The position numbers and the translations under genes were made by a program. Below are positions 47,001 through 56,042 of a stretch of 64,000 nt of DNA, piece after piece. Positions within the stretch are counted from its first letter, which is position 1. The number at the start of each line of letters is the position of its first letter. The notes under the pieces were generated by a model. It was not told the origin of the DNA and made no database searches. It saw only the letters and a list, made by a program, of their open reading frames with translations. This DNA is from Trichostrongylus colubriformis (Eukaryota; Nematoda; Chromadorea; Rhabditida; Trichostrongylidae), in assembly GCA_963978905.1 (NCBI GenBank), contig OZ022257.1:55322873-55386872 (forward strand), given 5' to 3'.

Positions 47001-47857
47001 ATAAAAGGTAGATGCTAGAGTCACTAGATTCGACCCAATGACCGCATAACTAAAGGTTATCCCAGTGGCCCCCCTGGGCCACTTTCCTTCTAATGTATGC
47101 AAATAAATTAGCTTTTACGGAGTTGACCATTATGAAAGGCTAACCTCAAGCAAGAGTAGAGAGTTCGAAGATTGTCAAAAAGAAAAAAAAACGTGATGAA
47201 TTAGAAAGAAGAAACAGTGCAAAGTAAAAACGTTCTACGACTGCAGCGCTCAAATGCGCTCACAAAAAACCAACACAGTAAGTTAAATTGCAAACCATGC
47301 ATTGCTCGCATTTGAAATTTTCGTTCAAGCATCTCCTAGACTTTTTTCTCAAAAAAAAAACAACCTAGACATAACAAAAATATTTCAAAAGATGAGCAAT
47401 AATAACCTCTTTCTATTAAACAAAACTGTTTTAAAAATCTTTTGCAGTAGGAGAGAAATAAATGAACGAATTCAACACGCGTGTCTTTCCGAACAACCTG
47501 ATACTTAAAAATATTGAAAATCTTTTCTGGTAAAGGAAGTGTGTGGAATTAAGTGCAATATGTCGAGAATAGTATTCCAATGTCCATTGAAAAATCAAGT
47601 CGGAGTGATCGATCAGATTTTCAATAAACCGCGTGGAATTCTTTGGATTCATATAAGCCATGTGACTTCAAAATCGGAATAATGGAATATCGTTCGAGTC
47701 ACCTACCGCGTTCCTGATTAGGATAAGCATTCCGATTATAGGGTGTTCCATGGGCGATAATTTTTCGAACGTCATCAACGCTGTCAGCATGATGATAAAG
47801 AGATGCCACTGAGATGAATAGGAGGACAGGAAGCAGAATTGATGTAGAATAGAGCAT
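20040..47857 (-). CDS. ggr-1: Cys-loop ligand-gated anion channel, 13 exons, 452 aa
   Basis: Minus-strand exons are 47707-47857, 35530-35597, 31750-31833, 31183-31319, 26580-26662, 25891-26025, 25525-25589, 24963-25040, 24177-24248, 23878-23955, 23203-23310, 21184-21341 and 20040-20181. Every GT/AG junction keeps frame. The order is signal peptide (residues 1-22), PTIVYIQMYIEGMSS, the loop D block EKWEDPRL, and LIWHPDIYFANARTAAFHT. The Cys loop is C154-C168 with 13 residues between (CMQNLARYPLDSQSC). EIRMPDMRL, YATGGVWACALAEF, TM1, the TM2 block SLSITTLLTLATQSSAA, TM3, a basic cytoplasmic loop and TM4 follow. This is a plasma-membrane chloride-type receptor of the GABA/glycine-like class. The TM1-TM2 linker reads PGR rather than the usual PAR. 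The ligand cannot be read from sequence. The symbol is inferred from neighbourhood with dph-2 and is less certain than the family. Exon 1 is least secure, because the first intron is 12 kb. Confidence 0.9.
20245..20927. mobile_element. 683-bp near-perfect palindrome with mariner-like ends
   Basis: The left end TTGGGTTGGGGAATAAGTCC and the right end GGACTTATTCCCTAACCCAA are inverted copies, flanked by TA (20243-20244 and 20928-20929). The end sequence resembles irritans-type mariner termini. Unlike ordinary MITEs, almost the whole element is inverted: the arms are about 320 bp (20245-20565 against 20605-20927) around a 40-nt centre. It has no transposase. It lies in the last intron of the channel gene (20182-21183), so the unspliced RNA would form a very long hairpin. 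Confidence 0.88.
21342..23202 (-). other. Channel gene intron 11; no further exon seen
   Basis: This 1.9-kb intron has a poly-C run near 21857-21866 and otherwise ordinary non-coding sequence. No inverted element as clear as its neighbours was recognised. Confidence 0.4.
23621..23640. repeat. (GA)n microsatellite
   Basis: A short run of alternating G and A (about nine units) in intron 10 of the channel gene. Confidence 0.6.
24502..24815. repeat. Intronic duplicated block
   Basis: A block of about 40 bp (ATCCCAAACTTGTCC...ATCTCCACAGGT.GTTTTTC) occurs at 24502-24545 and again at 24777-24815, in channel intron 8. Nearby, GAGGATGC.GTGAGAACAGAG is repeated at 24893 and 24934. These are local tandem duplications. 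Confidence 0.55.
26950..28521. mobile_element. Tc1-like transposon relic with IR/DR ends (1572 bp)
   Basis: Starts CAGTGCGTTTCATAATTATA and ends with the inverted copy, flanked by TA (26948-26949 and 28522-28523). The motif GTTTCATAATTATAAGGTCACC also occurs about 180 bp inside each end (27129 and, inverted, 28315). Each inverted terminal region therefore contains two direct repeats. This IR/DR design is known for some Tc1-like elements, where the transposase binds both copies. The interior has no open frame with a recognisable transposase, so it is a relic or non-autonomous. It lies in intron 4 of the channel gene. Confidence 0.85.
28904..29142. mobile_element. MITE, family 2, almost perfect 239-bp hairpin
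   Basis: Starts TTAGGCCGCGGTCATACTTA and ends AAGTATGACCGCGGCCTTA. The two halves are nearly exact inverted copies through the GGCAGGGCGTGGCCGCG, CACTGCCTCGTTGCCTGCG and CACCTCCCCCGTGCCACTCT blocks, meeting at a short loop near 29020. Other family 2 copies are not full palindromes. It lies in intron 4 of the channel gene. Confidence 0.88.
29885..30280. mobile_element. Mariner-like MITE (396 bp)
   Basis: The left end ACGGGTCATTCCATAAGTAA and the right end, on the complement, TTGGGTTATTCCAAAAGTAT match at most positions. Both are flanked by TA. It has no transposase motifs. It lies in intron 4 of the channel gene. Confidence 0.65.
30402..30700 (+). mobile_element. tRNA-derived SINE, plus orientation
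   Basis: The head GGGGCGGAGGTGGTGTAGTG resembles a tRNA A box. A B-box-like GAGATCAAATCCC follows about 50 bp later. The body is about 220 bp, and the 3' tail is a CTTTATC repeat (AACTTTATCCTTTATCCTTT). A second copy in the opposite orientation is at 32462-32752. The structure suits a short retroposon mobilised by a LINE. It is not an intact tRNA gene, because no cloverleaf can be folded. Confidence 0.65.
32462..32752 (-). mobile_element. tRNA-derived SINE, minus orientation
   Basis: Reverse-strand copy of the 30402 element. The AAAGGATAAAGTT tail is at the left, ATCCCTTCCTGGGATGCGCC and CCGAGTCTGGTACCAATT blocks are inside, and the CCGCACCATAGGAGTGGGGTG head region is at the right. It is diverged and lies in intron 2 of the channel gene. 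Confidence 0.6.
32778..32963. repeat. 186-bp foldback repeat
   Basis: GAAGGCACATTCCGCTGATG and ACTCTCCATTGGTTGTCGAT in the left arm recur inverted in the right arm (GACAACCAATGGAGAGTC, GCGGAATGTGCCTTC). A centre of about 40 nt separates them. It abuts the SINE. Confidence 0.75.
36224..36350. repeat. Minisatellite, about 50-bp unit, three copies
   Basis: The phrase ATCTTTGGTGGGAATATTTT followed by CAGAGT and a TTTTTT run is repeated three times with changes. It lies in intron 1 of the channel gene. Confidence 0.6.
36644..36871. mobile_element. MITE, family 3, copy 1
   Basis: The inverted ends carry AATTTTCGC near both tips (TTGACCAAATTTTCGCGCAG left; GCCGCAAAGCGAAAATTCAA right). The interior GTTGAAACAGCAAC...CTGAAGCTTCC.ACCTGCAATCT...GCAAGTCGTGCTGACGGCG matches the copy at 54808-55029. 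Confidence 0.7.
44470..44684. mobile_element. MITE, family 5, copy 2
   Basis: The ends (GTTCTGTCACAATTAGGGAGG; CATTGCGATAGCAC) and interior (GGTCAATCTGC, GGCGTATATTTTTGGCTAAG) match the 10831-11040 copy. The right end is better preserved than the left. Confidence 0.65.
44726..45090. repeat. Dispersed repeat, copy 1
   Basis: Shares GAGGAAAATAG.CGCT, CCCCCCTCTACGG, ATAGTTGCAAT, CATCTGCTTATTGAA and the ATACGAC-poly-C block with 56885-57230. The length is about 350 bp and no coding capacity is visible. Confidence 0.65.
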
Positions 47858-48479
47858 TTCCACCGGTGGAATAGTATTGGAGGGCTAGAAATGCATGCAG
47901 TGTGTCGGAATGATTAGCGGATGTGACAAGGGACCGCAAGGGCGTGGCCAACAGGAAGAAGGGGCGGGCTTGGAGTGCAGACAGAGGAAGCTTCCGAGCT
48001 CTTGACTGCTCAAAAGGCTTCTGCAGTTAATTGCTGGGGGTTTCACAGTGCATTAGGTACCTAGAGTTGCTTTTCTGACGCTGTTCAAGCTTCCAGAAAC
48101 GTCGAGGTGTCCCACTGAAAAACAGATTTGTTTACTATCAGCTTAGGCTCTAGTATAGGGATACATGCTTGGGTAACCCGTTTTTAGATTCATATAAGTC
48201 ATACGGTTTCACTCGAAGAATCACATATCGCATGTCTATTCTTTTTTGGAAAATTATTTTACAAGCACTTTCATGCAAAAAAGTGATTATTGCTCTAAAA
48301 GGCAGCGGTACCAAAAAATTAGCGAAAGTGGGTAGGGATAAGGAATCCAGCAACGGCATGCGGTGGCTCAAGTGTCATAATGTATGTAGATCGAATCTCG
48401 CTCAGACCAACTGGAGTTCTAGTCTCTTCGAAGTGACCTTACATTAACCATACTGGTCCCCAATACCACTGATACACAA
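47858..48479. other. Upstream of channel gene; no gene seen
   Basis: If 47857 is the true start, the channel promoter should be here, but no TATA or initiator can be named. A plus-strand open stretch (48169-48447) is unremarkable. Confidence 0.35.
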
Positions 48480-48785
48480 GTGCATGACGCATTCTTCTTC
48501 TCCGTAGCGTTTATCCCGCTCCATTGCAGGGTTTACTATTCTTGTCAGACGTCGCCTCTTGTTCCTATCCTAGGTATTCTCTGTCGTGGCCTTCACTTCG
48601 CTTAGGTCGCTCCTAATGACGTCTCCCCACCTTTTCTTTGGGACTCCGCGTGGTCGCTTCCCTTGCACTTTGAACTGTAAGGCTTTCCTTATAGAGTGAT
48701 CCTATGGTTTTTTCAGCACGTGTACCATCGCAACGGCTCTCCCTCAACTTCAGCTGGACAGGATCCGTCTGCTTAATCGCTCTCA
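48480..48785 (-). pseudogene. 3' end of an RTE-type non-LTR retrotransposon
   Basis: The minus-strand translation contains GKRPRGVPKKRWGDVIRSDL and, after a stop, LTRIVNPAMERDKR. This is the motif at the C-terminus of many RTE-like reverse transcriptases (PRG.PKKRW.D.I..DL, then a line ending in ERDK). Only about 100 codons remain, with stops, so it is a 5'-truncated dead copy. A family 2 MITE begins 10 bp to the right. Confidence 0.7.
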
Positions 48786-48795
48786 CTTCTTCGTT

Positions 48796-48971
48796 CGGCC
48801 GCGTTCATACTTAGAGCCGGCAGAGAGGGGCTGCGTTCATAAGTAGCGAGGCAGAGTGGCACGAGGAGATGCAGAGACGACGCATGCAGCGAGACAGGGT
48901 TGCACAGGCGAAGACGCAGAGGCACACAGCCGCTCCCTGCCACCGGCACCGCAAAGTAAGGACGCGGCCTT
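48796..48971. mobile_element. MITE, family 2
   Basis: Starts GGCCGCGTTCATACTTAGAG and ends AAGTAAGGACGCGGCCTT. The interior GCACGAGGAGATGCAGAGAC and AAGACGCAGAGGCACACAGCC follows the family consensus. Confidence 0.8.
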
Positions 48972-49072
48972 CTTAACCTGGTCCACTCGCGTCCAGTCGC
49001 ATGCCCGTCTCTCCTCATTCCGCATTTTGTTGTTCCGAAGCCTCATGTTAATCTAAATGTGTACGAACCAAT

Positions 49073-49308
49073 GTGAGACAGTCAAAATTCATTCCAAAAG
49101 GCCTAAAAAAGCTTCCACGAAATTATTGGCGAAAAGTGGTTACAAAAGGATTTTGAGCCTTATCGGCAAGCTTCCGACGCCTATGAGGCTGAAAAGCGCT
49201 AGGCGTCGGAAGTTCGCCTTTAAGGCTCAAAATCTCTGTGCAACCACTTTCTGCAGCCAATTTTGTGGAGGTTTTTCAGAGTCTTTCGGGATAAATTTTG
49301 AAAGTCTT
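49073..49308. repeat. 236-bp foldback repeat
   Basis: Left-arm blocks (AATTATTGGCGAAAAGTGGT, GATTTTGAGCCTTATCGGCA, CTTCCGACGCCTA) recur inverted on the right (TAGGCGTCGGAAG, AAGGCTCAAAATC, AACCACTTTCTGCAGCCAAT). The loop is about 16 nt. It may be a MITE of an unnamed family. Confidence 0.75.
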
Positions 49309-52300
49309 ACATTGTTTCATACACATTTAGATCCCCACTTCCTCTTTCATGTATCTAAGTTATATGCCAGCCTTCGTTCCCGTACAGCAATGGCGGATTT
49401 TGGGGAAGTGAGTTCGGTATTATATTCTTATTAATTTTATATGTTTTGTTTCTTTTTACGAGCGCTTTTATACAAAAACTGTCGATAGCTTCAAGAAGCT
49501 GCGGCATTGGAATCTAGCGCCTTTCGAAATGAGATCCATTTCGTGGATAGCTTCGAGTGGAAACATCCGGCATTTGTTTCCTATTTTCATATAACGACTT
49601 TGGCAACTAAGCATACCGGAGTTAAGAAATGGCGGAGAAGTGCGTTTCATACAAGTTATTTTGTCCATCGAAAAGATTGTTTATTTTCTAGCATCTCTCT
49701 TCTTGTAGCCTCGGCATTGCTAGTTTTAATTGTTTAATTAGTTTGTGCCCTTCGAGGTTGATTGGTGGAACTTGAGATGGCCTAACGTTTCAACTTAATG
49801 TCAGAAGCTCCGAGGTTTCACCTGTTGAGCGGAAAATCTGCTATGGCACTATGACGACTACCAGTGAAGTCTATAGTTATTTTTTATATGTGCAAAATGT
49901 AAAGAGTCAGGGGTCCAGCTTATGGGATACCCTCTGCTCCTTTTCCACCTCCCACCCCCCCCCTCCATCGGGTAAGAGATGTACCTGGCTTTGTTAAGCC
50001 AAAAACTTTGAAATGAGACCTATTTAGAATTATGGAGTGTCACCAACTAAAGACTGTAATTCAAAATTTTGAATCCATTCGCTTGAACACGGAGTTGCAG
50101 GTGCTTCGTAAAAATCGCATGTGAAAAAATAAAAAAATAAAAAAATCGAACTCAAGCGTAAGTACCATTAAAACAGAAATTTTGCATCATGGAATTCGGC
50201 GTGCGACGCGATGCGTGCGAGCAAGGGGATTGAGTGTAGTTGGGTCCTAAAGCGATTACAGTGGCCGACGTTGTACTTTAGGCGGAGATCACTTCAGGAC
50301 TTAACTACTTACGGCGCACCTGGTTTCTTCCCTGATGCCATCTTCCTCCCTCCCCCTCCCCTCCACCATTCGAGCGTTGTGGATGTAACGAAATGCTTCA
50401 AAGCAATCGACTACGAACTTTCTTCATATATGGGTTATGGGTTATGTCATAAAGTGAGAAAACCGCAAACCTTCAAAATTTTAAATTTGTTTCGGTGTCG
50501 CAGCAATTGTGCTTTTACACGGTTAAGAGTACCACATAAAAGGAGTGTGTTCCGGTAATCCCAAGCGTACTGACCCAAGTGGATTTAAAGGCAGCTTTCG
50601 GGAAAATTTGGACGAAAAGTATAAGAAGTAGTGAATATGAAAGCCGAGATGCCTAGTAACAGGAAAGTGGAGAGAAAACGAATGGAAGTGGCCAAAAACC
50701 CAAGAAATAGAACCCCTTCCCACCATTGGTTCTGGGCGCGGACGACCTTTCTGTCAAGACGCGGGTAGTCCGCATAGGTTTTCCACTGGCATTACCAAGA
50801 CGTAAACATGAAGGGATGTTCGGAAATGCGACAGCATCTATTTTCATGTGGTCAGTTTCAAGCTAAAAGTGAGAAAGCGCCCTCTATACATTCAATCCTG
50901 CCGATCTACTTGACCAACCGCACCGTGACCAACCCCTAATCACGTCGCCTGGAGGCGGGCTGTCCTTGTCCAAGGCGGCTTGTCCTGACGAGGCTGCCTC
51001 CGCCACAGCTCAAGGGGGCGCCTTCCGCGGGGATTTCGCCATGCATAGGCCTTCCAGACCCGTAATTTTTCACTCAATGCCTCCTTATGGGATTCCCTGT
51101 CACCCACATTATCCCGAACACTGTCTTTAATCAGGGAAGGAGCCCACTACATCACTTCCTTCATTTTCTACTATTCCGTGCTGGGAGGTTCTCAGGCGCT
51201 TTTTTAGAGGCTCACAGCCCTTTCTTCTCGATCACTTTCATGACTGAGTAATATGGGCAATGTTGCATTTTTCTGATGAAAGCTCAGCCGCTGCAGATGT
51301 TTGCGTGTGACCGCTGGTGTCATGAATGGGTTCTACATGCATTAGATACGTTGGAGATGAGCCCTTGTAGGCCATCCTTCGATAGAGCATGAGTCTAATC
51401 CATCGAAGCAATAAACTTTGTTTCCAGCTTCTTAGAAAGGTAATATGAGGTTTATGTCGAAACTCATCTCCGGCAGTAAGATAGGGAGGGGGTTTACCGT
51501 CTTTGAAATGCACGATGTCGTCGGACGGCTATTTACCGTATCTTCCGCCTATAGATTAATGCCGCGTTCTTTATTTTATCGAGCTGTTATTATTATCCCC
51601 GCTAATCGTTATTTCTTGCCATCGTGCAGGCTATATACTTTTGAACCATCGCTTTCGGAGATTGCAAATCTCAGCAAACTAGGGAAGCAGTAATGTTCGA
51701 TGAAATTCCTACATGCTGTCGTGTGGACAGTGAATGTGCTTGCTCTCATTGTCAGTCGACTCCTCGCTGGGCTATGGGATACATCATGTGTTTGAAAATG
51801 TTGCTGAAAAACTAGAGATGAGGTGTTGTTCCATCCATTTTTGTTGTTCTATTCATTTCAAAAAAAAAAGCATTGCCGAAAAACTAGAGATGAAGTTTCT
51901 TCCATAAATTTTTCAATAAAAAACATTGCTGAAGACTAGAGTTGAAACCTTCTTCCATCAATTTTTATTAAAAAAGCATTGCTGGGAGGCTAGAGATGAA
52001 GACTCCTTCCATCAATTTTCTATTAAAAAACATTGCTGAAGAACTAGAGATTAAGTTTTTTCCATTGATTTTTTTTATTGAAAAAAGTCCCCGTTTGAAA
52101 AATGTGCCAGACCACTTCTTTGTTTTACCTCTTTGACTTCTTTTTGTTCAGAGGGTGTTTTTCAGTAGTCATGAGCTTTTGAGGTTCTTCCCCATGACGT
52201 GTTAAGCATTCTTTGGGAGGGGAGGTAGTGGAACCCCTCCTCAAAAAAATGCCCGTAAAAGTACAATTTAGTTTTTTATTCGGCATCTTGTGGCTTTCTT

Positions 52301-54412
52301 AAAGGAAAGGGCTTCTTGGAAATCGTAGGGATGATCTACGATTCAAGATTGCTCCCCGGAAATGAGATGAAGAGCCGGATATCAATTAGTAGTAGCGCCC
52401 GGTTTTTCTGCTCCTCGAGTTCTACTGCCCATGGTAATGCCATTGCAAAGGAGGATGGGGGAGGGGGAGGGCATAGCTCAGTTTCAGCTGGTTTACTACC
52501 GAACCTTGATTCACTCTGCTCAGATGGTAAGGCTCTACCGATCGGACGTTCAAGGGTCACATGATCAGCTCGACTTAGGGTACCTTGTTTTTCATGGCAA
52601 TATCGCGTAACAATAAGTTAGTAATGAGCATGAAAGCAACGAGAAAGGAGACAAAAGCGCTGGACTGAACAACAAGTTGGTATGAATAAGAAAAAAGTGT
52701 TAAAAGCTGAACAAGAAGACTAAGCGGCTTAATTTGCCGGGATTACAACAATGCATTCATGCCATTCCACTATAATGTCTTATTATTCATATAACTCGCA
52801 AATAGCTCATTTATCAAAATTAAGAAAGTCAATAGATTGATAGGCGGAAGCCACGATTCAATTGCGCGTTCAAATTTGCTACGTTCACGGTCAATGCAGT
52901 GGCACGTAAAACCACTGAGCCTTAGGCAACCTTACACACAAACTTTCAGGTCTCATTCGGGTTTTCGAGCGTGCCTGTGCCCCTTCCGTCTGCTGTTATT
53001 AATGTACTGAAGTCGTCTTCGCCGCAGAGGCATCAAATTTAATTTCGAGGGCTAGGAAAGAGGAAAAATGAACAGGAGAGAGGAATGAGTAGCCATAACA
53101 ACCGGACTTTCCCCGCTTCTCAGCTTGTGTGGGCTAAAAATGCCATCGACTTGGGTCGGGTTATCGGGCCGTTTAGTCGGGTTTTTGGGCCGTTGGGTCG
53201 GGTTATCTGAAGCCACCCACTTAATCAGGTGGTTGTTAATTTTGTGTTTCCATGAAAAATTGTTTAATACACTAATTATAGGAATTGGTAGAAGTGCGAG
53301 AATTTCGCGCACGATCCCCACAAGGGCACATACATAATTATTAGAACTGAAAATTCGTAAGACTGTATGTGCCGGCGCGGTAATGCACAGGAGTTGAGGG
53401 AGCAGTTTCGACCGAATCGTGAACGACTACTGCATTTACTCCTGAAATAAGGCATGGAACACGGTAATCGCTTTGGTAACCAGCCGCACGCGGCCATCCC
53501 TAACTCGCACGCGTCGTTTCTCATCGAAGTAGCGGTTTTCTTATTCTAGTGACATACATCCCATATGACGCGTTTGCTTTAGTAGTTTACCAACCAGTGC
53601 GAGCCTGCCAAAGAGACCAAAATACAATTTTTACTGCTGTTTATCTACTTACTCTTCATCAACCTTTAACGTTCTACTCTGGTGGCTATCAGGTAGCAGG
53701 ATACATAGTTTACGGCAGTTTAACCTTTCTCGACTTCAACCAGCCAAGAAAAATGTGGTTTAAACCGTCGGCGTGGTCTGTGAAACCCAATTTCACCGTG
53801 TTATGAAGGACGATTCAGAGGCCCATCACATCACATTCATTTTTATCGCATCTATTGCGAAATTGTGCTCTATCTATTTCGAACTAGGACGCCGCTTGTG
53901 GAATGTAAAATGCTTGGAGTGGGAAACGACCTTTTATCTGCGATGCCTGCCCGGAAATGAAGAGCCGGATATCAGTTAGCAGGAACGCTCGGTTTTCCTA
54001 ATAGGTAGGATGTAAGTGTGCTAGTTATATGAAGTGAGGTTTCACATGTATTCTGGACTGGAGGGAAACTTCCCCTAACATTCCTGCTGCAAAACCCAGG
54101 CAAGTTGTGGCGGTTCAGTGGATTTTGTGTGGTGAGGGATGCGAAGGCTAAGAATGAGCAGGGGTATAATAGATTCATCGGTCAAACAGTATAGGAGGCA
54201 ACGTCTTGTTGGAATCGAAGCGAAAGTGCGGACCACTTACTCTGTGGGTCCGCTTGACCCCGTATCACTTGAGTAGGGGAAGGCTTTATGGAACGTCGTC
54301 TCAGGCAGCGAGACGACGAGGTATCGGCGTAATCGAGAGGGCCGCACACTTTTGCGACATTCTAGGAGAGTTTGACGTGAGATACGAGTGGAATGGTGCA
54401 TAGCGTTAGGAT
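49309..54412. other. Gene-poor region; repeats only
   Basis: Open stretches at 49507-49737 and 53549-53806 (plus) have no domain I recognise. A minisatellite is at 51800-52085. A short GGGTCGGGTTATC tandem is at 53148-53212. A dispersed phrase (CCGGAAATGA...AGAGCCGGATATCA) occurs at 52353 and 53949. The motif GGGTTATGGGTTATGTCATA at 50431 also occurs inverted at 41636. Confidence 0.4.
51800..52085. repeat. Minisatellite, about 60-bp unit, five copies
   Basis: The unit is AAAACATTGCTGAA, then ACTAGAGATGAAG, then TTCTTCCATCAATTTTT. It is repeated about five times with substitutions and small length changes. Confidence 0.75.
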
Positions 54413-54702
54413 GGGTGGGGGGAAATACGCCAAAAAATCGCGTCAGCGGCGTCGCACTCGCGGCGCCACCAGTACGACTTGCGGATCGATTTTGCTCTTG
54501 GGAGCCCGGCAGAGCGTGGCTGCGTCACTTCTGCACTCCAGCCATGCCACACTGCCTCCTGCAGCCACGCCACCCTGCCTCCTCCACCCTTGTCGCAGTG
54601 TCTCGCTCGAAGGCTGCCAGCACTGCCACTTGTACTCGCACCCGCCGCACCGCTCGCCACGGGCGGCCACGCGATTTTTTTGGCGTATTTCCCCCCACCC
54701 CG
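54413..54702. mobile_element. MITE, family 4, copy 1
   Basis: The ends are inverted: GGGTGGGGGGAAATACGCCA left and TGGCGTATTTCCCCCCACCC right. The interior CACTCGCGGCGCCACCAGTACGACT is shared with 61476-61702. The complement of this interior also matches the right part of family 3. Confidence 0.75.
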
Positions 54703-54807
54703 TTCGGATGGAATCGCAGCACCGCGGGCCGCGCGCAACCACTCACCTCCGCGAATTGATTTGTGTTGTGGACTGGCGTGAATACTGTTGCGCGCGGGTG
54801 TGTGGCA

Positions 54808-55029
54808 ATTAGTCGAATTTTCGCGCAGCGATTGCGAGTTGTTTGCAGTTTCATCTGTTGAAACAGCAACAACAACAACATGAAAGAAGTCTGAAGCTTC
54901 CGACCTGCAATCTTTGAAGATCCTTCACGGTACCAGCCCATTGCGTCGTGAGCGGAATTCCAAACGACTGCAGCAAGTCGTGCTGACGGCGCCCGGAGTG
55001 CGAGCCGCGAAGCGAAAATCCGACTAAAC
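54808..55029. mobile_element. MITE, family 3, copy 2
   Basis: The left end TTAGTCGAATTTTCGCGCAG and the right end, on the complement, TTAGTCGGATTTTCGCTTCG are inverted repeats. The interior matches 36644-36871 over its length. It begins about 100 bp after the family 4 copy. Confidence 0.75.
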
Positions 55030-55693
55030 GCTCGCGCTGCACACTGCTACACGATTTTTTGACCTAACGACGCATATCTTTTGAGAATCTCGTTAGCTTT
55101 CAACTAACGGTTAGGCAGTGGTCAGAGTGAATTTTCGTAAAATGGGATCAGATTAGTAGAACAATTGCTAGCTAGATGGTAGCAGAACTGCTTGTGCAGT
55201 TTGAAGCCTTGACACATCTCAGGACTGAGGTACCTCTATCTATCAGAACACACACTTTTTCGATTTTGAGCGCAATTCAAATGTGTGGCGTATGCTAAAG
55301 CGTTCGATTACTTCTTACTAAATTTTCCTGCTCTTTCATAGTTGCCGTTTCATAATGCATACATATTTTTTGAATTACTGCTTATCAAGCACTCAGTACA
55401 GTACAACCATCAGGGCCTTCTCAGACGTCCAGGAAAATAGCCGTGCGACGTCGCAAAATTGCAGAATCATAACATCGCAACATTGCAGAGTCTGACGGCG
55501 GCCTTACCAGGCCCGTCTGAGAGTTAAATGTTTCGTATACGTAACTCGCACATAAGTTGTCTTCCGTCTACCGCAAGAAAGTATATGTTTACACATCAAT
55601 ACTAGTTGTTATTCGTAAGGTTGAGAAAATGAAAACGTACGAGTAACGGTACTGTTAGTACCGTAATTGGCGCCAAGAACATTTGTCTAGTTA
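55030..55693. other. Non-coding stretch, nothing recognised
   Basis: No exon motifs or inverted repeats stand out in this interval. Confidence 0.4.
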
Positions 55694-56042
55694 TTAATTA
55701 GTATCTAAATCATAGTAAAAAGCAGATAAGCAAAGAATGATAAGGGAAAGATAATTAGCGTCATGCTTTTGAAAAATATTAGGAATGGGCTCCATTAGTT
55801 CCTCCAAGAGCATGATCTTTGGTCTCCTAATGTGTTCACTTGTTCTTGTGTGAGCGAATGTAATTGCTCCCAGTTCTGACATCATTTCCGCTGAAACCAA
55901 GGGTTTTTCGGAAGCCGCTAAGAAGTAGGATTCAGAAAAACGATGAATTTCCGTGTGAATTCCAAGTACATCCTGATAGTAAAAATAGTGAATAGAGCAA
56001 TATGGAGGATCTAACGGGAACGCTTTCAGAATAGCAAATAGC
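55694..56042 (-). CDS. Unrecognised terminal exon candidate (115 codons)
   Basis: On the minus strand a CTCTTAG acceptor-like site at 56043 is followed by 115 open codons to a TAA at 55694. Distinctive peptides are FAILKAFPLDPPYCSIHYFY, DVLGIHTEIHRFSESYFLAA, SELGAITFAHTRTSEH and KIMLLEELMEPIPNIF. Composition is protein-like rather than repeat-like, but I recognise no family. Upstream minus-strand open stretches (56072-56473, 56442-56687) could be earlier exons, but I could not join them in frame with good sites. It could be an unknown gene, a pseudogene fragment or chance. Confidence 0.35.

Larger units (their letters stand above)
35598..47706 (-). other. Channel gene intron 1 (12.1 kb); no nested gene recognised
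   Basis: The signal-peptide exon and exon 2 join in phase (G|AT) across this span. Inside are a minisatellite (36224), family 3 and family 5 MITEs, a dispersed repeat (44726), poly-C and poly-G runs (41790s, 42350s) and AT-rich sequence near 43960-44050. Minus-strand open stretches at 40165-40440 and 46031-46282 lack family motifs. An additional exon or nested gene cannot be excluded. Confidence 0.5.

Noticed and set aside
49507..49737. Plus-strand 76-aa open frame with a hydrophobic end
   Set aside because: No recognised domain. A tentative first exon at 49390 did not join in frame.
53549..53806. Plus-strand 85-aa open frame
   Set aside because: No motif, no good splice sites and no supporting neighbours.
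54388..54941. Several overlapping long open frames on both strands
   Set aside because: They lie in GC-rich MITEs (families 3 and 4) and reflect base composition.
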